This document shows positions 60,858-64,000 of a DNA stretch of 64,000 nt, piece by piece. The position numbers and the translations under genes were made by a program. Below the pieces are notes generated by a model that was not told where the DNA came from, did no database searches, and was given only the letters and a program-made list of their open reading frames with translations. Source of the stretch: Saccharopolyspora spinosa NRRL 18395 (lineage in GTDB: Bacteria; Actinomycetota; Actinomycetes; Mycobacteriales; Pseudonocardiaceae); NCBI RefSeq assembly GCF_000194155.1, contig NZ_GL877878.1, positions 3,565,557-3,629,556 on the forward strand. The letters are read 5' to 3'. Positions within the stretch are counted from its first letter, which is position 1. Each line of letters opens with the position of its first letter.

Positions 60858-61079
60858 CATGTGCTCCAGGCAGGTTCGCTCCCCTCCAGGATTGGGCCGC
60901 CTGCCCGAGCGGGATTAGGGCATTTCGTCATCGAGTCCAGGGGCCGGGCACCGTCGCCTAGCCGCGGTCGCCCGATGTCCACTGTGGTCATCGATCCGGC
61001 GGGAGACGCCGTCGCCCATCCTGGTTCGCAGTGCTGGCCGAACTGCCCGCCCACGCGACCGTGCGGACGCCTCCGCACG

Positions 61080-61337
61080 TCATGTTCTCCGGCGGTCGTG
61101 CTCCGACAAAGCCTGCAGCCGGCGGCGGTACTCCTCTTCGTCGATGTCGCCACGCGCGAACCGCTCCGCGAGGATTTCCTCCGCTCGGCCGGTCCCGCGC
61201 TCAACGCGTCCGGTGCGCCCGAGGTAGCGGACCACCGCGACGATGGCGGCGATGATCAGCACCCAGAACAACACCATGCTCACCGTCATCACCACGAACC
61301 CCCACGCGCCCATGCCGTATCCATCCCAGTAGGGCAT
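61080..61337 (-). CDS. SHOCT-domain membrane protein
   Basis: The protein has 85 residues. A Tyr/Gly-rich start (MPYWDGYGMGAWG), one transmembrane helix (VMTVSMVLFWVLIIAAIVAVV) and a SHOCT tail (AEEILAERFARGDIDEEEYRRRLQAL). ATG 61337 has GGGGAGG five bases upstream, so longer starts are rejected. Often found with stress genes. Confidence 0.85.
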   Translation of the reverse strand: MPYWDGYGMGAWGFVVMTVSMVLFWVLIIAAIVAVVRYLGRTGRVERGTGRAEEILAERFARGDIDEEEYRRRLQALSEHDRRRT

Positions 61338-61424
61338 CTCGACCTCCCCGGGCAGCCCACCCGCATCGACGATTCCGCACCACCGAAGCCCCAGGTAGGG
61401 CTGATGGTCACCTGCCGTGGTCGA

Positions 61425-61437
61425 GGCCGATAGACCC
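61425..61437. promoter_or_regulatory. DosR-like motif between divergent SHOCT and USP genes
   Basis: GGCCGATAGACCC, read on the other strand, gives GGGTC-N4-GGCC, close to known DosR-type sites. It lies between the divergent SHOCT and USP genes and could serve both. Inference from pattern only. Confidence 0.35.
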
Positions 61438-61506
61438 TTCCGCCCGCTCGGGTGGCCCATGCAGGGTGGGCTGCGCACGGCCGTCGCGAACAGGCACGGG
61501 TACAGC

Positions 61507-61938
61507 ATGAGCGAGCAACGCGACTACTCGATCGTCGTCGGCATCGACGGCTCATCGCCGTCCCGGAATGCTCTTCGGTGGGCCGTCCACCAAGCTCGCT
61601 CGAACAACGGCCACGTCACCGCCGTCATGTCCTGGCAACTCCCCGAACTCTACGACTGGCCGATGCCCACCGCCGAAGAATGCGACCGCGCAACGGAAAA
61701 GGCGCTCGCGACCGTCATCCGCGAAACCGTCGACGACGTCGACGCCGCCGCGATCCGGGGAGAAGTGGCTCGCGGCCACCCGGCCAAAGCCCTGCTGAAG
61801 GCGGCGGAATCGGCCGACCTGCTGGTAGTCGGCTACCGGGGAGCAGGCGGCATCGCCCACGCCCTGCTCGGCTCGGTCAGCCAGTACTGCGTCAACCACG
61901 CCCCCTGCCCCGTGGTCGTGGTCCGAGACCACGCATGA
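61507..61938 (+). CDS. Universal stress protein, single domain
   Basis: The protein has 143 residues. It starts MSEQRDYSIVVGIDGSSPSRNALRWAV and ends with the ATP loop VVGYRGAGGIAHALLGSVSQYCVNHAPCPVVVV, in which the usual basic residue of the loop is replaced (GAGG). It is divergent from the SHOCT gene. Confidence 0.85.
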   Translation: MSEQRDYSIVVGIDGSSPSRNALRWAVHQARSNNGHVTAVMSWQLPELYDWPMPTAEECDRATEKALATVIRETVDDVDAAAIRGEVARGHPAKALLKAAESADLLVVGYRGAGGIAHALLGSVSQYCVNHAPCPVVVVRDHA

Positions 61939-62032
61939 CCCCGGCGGCATCGTGGCGCCCCCGCCCGGCCTTGATTTTGACATCGCTCATTGTCGCAATG
62001 CTCGATGTCGTCAAGGTAGGTGGAGGTGCCGT

Positions 62033-62713
62033 ATGTCGAACACTGCAGTGGAAGCGGGCCAGGAAGACATCTCGCACCGGTTGCTCGAATCGGCGAAATC
62101 CTCTCCTACGCCCCCGTCAAGGAGATCGACTGGGAGGAACCCCTACCGCCGGGCTACTACGGGCTCAGCCCGGAGTGGAGCTCCCTGTACGGCACCCGCC
62201 TCTGGGACCAGATGAGCGAAGATCAGCGGATCGACCTCACGAAGCACGAGATCCGCTCGATCGCCAGCACCGGCATCTGGGTTCGAGATGATCATGCAAC
62301 AGATGGTGCTTCGCGACCAGTACGTGCAGAACCCGGCGAACGAGGACTTCCAGTGGGCGCTCACGGAGATCGCCGACGAGTGCCGCCACTCGATCATGTT
62401 CGCCTGGTTCTGCGAGAAGCTCGACGTCCCGGCCTACTACCCCACGCGGGCCAGCGTGGAACTCGGGCGCGGGTTCAAGACGCTGGCCACGGCCGAGGCC
62501 GCGTACGCCGGGATCCTGGTCGCCGAAGAAGTGCTCGACATCATTCAGCGCGACCTGATGCGCGACGAGCGCGTGCTCCCGCTGGCGCGCAAGGTCAGCC
62601 AGTTCAGCACGGGCTTGCGCGGCGGTGCGGGTGGCAGAACCTGGGGCAACCTGCCACGCCGTTTCCAGCTGAAGGAACCCGCCAGGGCCAGCAAAAGCGA
62701 GTCTCGGATCTGA
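62033..62713 (+). pseudogene. AurF-like diiron oxygenase, broken
   Basis: The pieces align as one AurF-type protein: MSNTAVEAGQEDISHRLLESA, then in a second frame SYAPVKEIDWEEPLPPGYYGLSPEW and RIDLTKHEIRSIASTGIW, then from about 62287 in a third phase MQQMVLRDQYV, EIADECRHSIMFAWFCEKLDVPAY and AAYAGILVAEEVLDIIQ. These hold the diiron Glu/His motifs of AurF N-oxygenases. Two frameshifts and a degenerate 3' end after residue RVLP make it non-functional. Confidence 0.7.
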
Positions 62714-63872
62714 TAGGTGCCGTATTCGTCTGCAAAGGTCAGGATAATGCTGCTTCAGTGCAGCATGGCCGCCTGGGGTGTCGAATATTCGAATACGGCA
62801 GCAACCCGACGAAACGCGGCAACACCGCCACCAGGCACCAGCGGATCACCGCAGCACGGCACTCACCCAAGCGGAACCACGCAGCAGCACCGAACCGACG
62901 ACACCAGGCCACCCAGCCACCGCCATCCACAACCACCACGACACACCATGACCACCGCCGCGAGGCGGCTTGGTCACGATGCGTCACGAATTAGTACTGG
63001 TCAGGCCATTTTTCGGCGCATGTCCGGGTTGGGTGCATTGGCAGGCCCTCTACGCCAGGGCGTGTGCAAGGTTGACCTGTCCGGTTTAGGTAGTTTCGGG
63101 TAGGCAAGTTGGCCAGGTGGTGGACCGTTTCGATACCGGCGGCGCCAGCGCCATATCCAGACGCCCTGCCGGGCCCCGAGCAGATCGGTTCGCAGGTTTC
63201 CGTCCAGAACAAAGACCTTCCAGGCTGCGGGCCCTGGCACGTCCGTACCCGCCCACGATTTCCATTGAAATTGCGGAGGTTGTCCACAGGCATCGGCGTG
63301 TCGGGGTGCGACACGCCGACGGTCCGCAAGTTCCATTGAAATCGAAGGTTCGATTTCAATGGAACTTGCGGATTCTCTCCGCCGAGGCGGACTCGATGAA
63401 CGTCTTCGCACCGGCGGTCACCGCCAGCACCGCCAGCACCGGGCGGGTACGGACGTGCCAGGACCCGCAGCCTGGAAGGTCTTTGTTCTGGACGGAAACT
63501 TGCGAACCGGATATGGCGCTGGCGCCGACCGAACGGCACAGCCGCCGGTATCGAAACGGTCCACCACCTGGCCAACCTGCCACCCACCTGGGCAACCTGC
63601 CACCCACCTTCCCGCCCGAAACTACCTAAACCGGATAGGTCAACCTTGCACACGCCCTGGGGTCAGTGCCTCGCTCGTTGCAGCCTGACCGATGGCCACC
63701 CGAGTGTGTCGCCCTCGCCTCGCGTCCCACCTGGACAAACCCCCGCCGCAACCCTCAGATCAACCTCGCACACGCCCTGCCCTCTACGCCCTGACCCGTT
63801 CGCGCGAAATCGCCGCGACGTCCGTGCCCTGGTGACGCGCCCGCCCGTGCGACCAGAGTTGTTGGCGAGGGC
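62714..63872. other. Long non-coding region with repeats
   Basis: About 1.2 kb without a credible gene. Open frames here are mirror images of each other across the inverted repeat at 63055-63660 and are not called. A fragment of the repeat end recurs at 63761-63779. Confidence 0.6.
63055..63660. repeat. Imperfect long inverted repeat (~290 bp arms)
   Basis: The left arm from 63055 (CCAGGGCGTGTGCAAGG) is matched in inverse orientation by the right arm ending at 63660 (CACACGCCCTGG). Long near-identical blocks follow in the same order, including the GAACAAAGACCTTCCAGGCTGC block. At the centre, a perfect 24-bp arm (63323-63346 and 63349-63372) surrounds two bases. Arms differ by indels: the left carries a separate 10-bp hairpin (63294-63318) and the right a 19-bp tandem repeat near 63571-63608. 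It may be two inverted copies of a small mobile repeat. Confidence 0.8.
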
Positions 63873-64000
63873 TCAGCGCTTGGGGCGCGGGGGTGGGGCG
63901 GTGGAATCGCGCACCACCAGGGAGTGCGTCGTGGTGCGGCGGCGGGGTCGGGCCGACGGTTGCTTCAGCGCGAGGAGCAACGCCTGCTCCCCCATTTCCG
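63873..64000 (-). CDS. LacI-family regulator, C-terminal end (partial)
   Basis: The 42 visible residues read EMGEQALLLALKQPS, then RTTTHSLVVRDSTAPP. The helix MGxxA...L followed by LVVRxST.P is the typical C-terminus of LacI-family repressors. The rest of the gene is outside the window, on the right. Confidence 0.75.
   Translation of the reverse strand, partial: EMGEQALLLALKQPSARPRRRTTTHSLVVRDSTAPPPRPKR

Noticed and set aside
63109..63653. Several mirrored open frames in the inverted repeat
   Set aside because: They are reflections of each other across the repeat centre and lack starts or domains.

Overview
The window is high-GC actinobacterial DNA. GTG, TTG and ATG starts, strong Shine-Dalgarno sites, EspG/PPE-like type VII secretion accessory genes, an XRE/DUF5753 regulator paired with DUF397, and a CxxD-type actinobacterial [NiFe] hydrogenase together suggest a Pseudonocardiales-like genus such as Saccharopolyspora or Amycolatopsis. 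The genus is an inference.

Region 1 (1-17.7 kb) is the structural and lysis half of a siphophage prophage, on the + strand. It runs from a minor head protein through scaffold, SU10-type capsid, connectors, major tail protein, frameshifted tail chaperone, tape measure, distal tail and baseplate proteins, fibre-like proteins, GH19 endolysin and holin, and ends in a strong terminator. Two cargo genes flank the major tail gene: a divergent AT-richer membrane protein and an HNH nuclease. Terminase, portal and integrase lie outside the window.

Region 2 (17.7-23.6 kb) is a bidirectional set of ESX accessory genes: WXG/EspC-like proteins and a membrane protein on the minus strand, and EspG, an ESX-like protein, a DUF3558 lipoprotein and a PPE-like protein on the plus strand. 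No ESX motor is present.

Region 3 (23.6-31.4 kb) is accessory DNA. It holds a coupled minus-strand operon of small proteins, a frameshifted XRE/DUF5753 regulator with DUF397, a locus with two diverged copies of a small-membrane-protein plus Cys-protein pair around an XRE/TPR regulator, and an IS630-family element.

Region 4 (31.5-34.9 kb) has a TauE/SafE permease, AraC and LysR regulators, and decayed pieces of a glucarate-type catabolic locus.

Region 5 (34.9-49.9 kb) is a complete group 1h-like uptake hydrogenase locus: a leader protein, maturation protease, small and large subunits, NifU-like, DUF5947 and DUF6084 proteins, a degenerate protease paralogue, a tiny membrane protein, two GmhA-like SIS proteins, two HypC-type chaperones, then HypD, HypE, HypA, HypB and a convergent HypF. 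HypF is frameshifted as written.

Region 6 (50-62 kb) looks like a stress or dormancy island: GntR, several universal stress proteins, a HAD-OtsB fusion coupled to a GH65 enzyme, a Tat-exported Cdh-like phosphatase, an Rv1733c-like and a SHOCT protein, and a broken AurF-like oxygenase. DosR-like palindromes lie in some intergenic regions. The window closes with a ~600 bp imperfect inverted repeat (63055-63660) and the 3' end of a LacI-family regulator.
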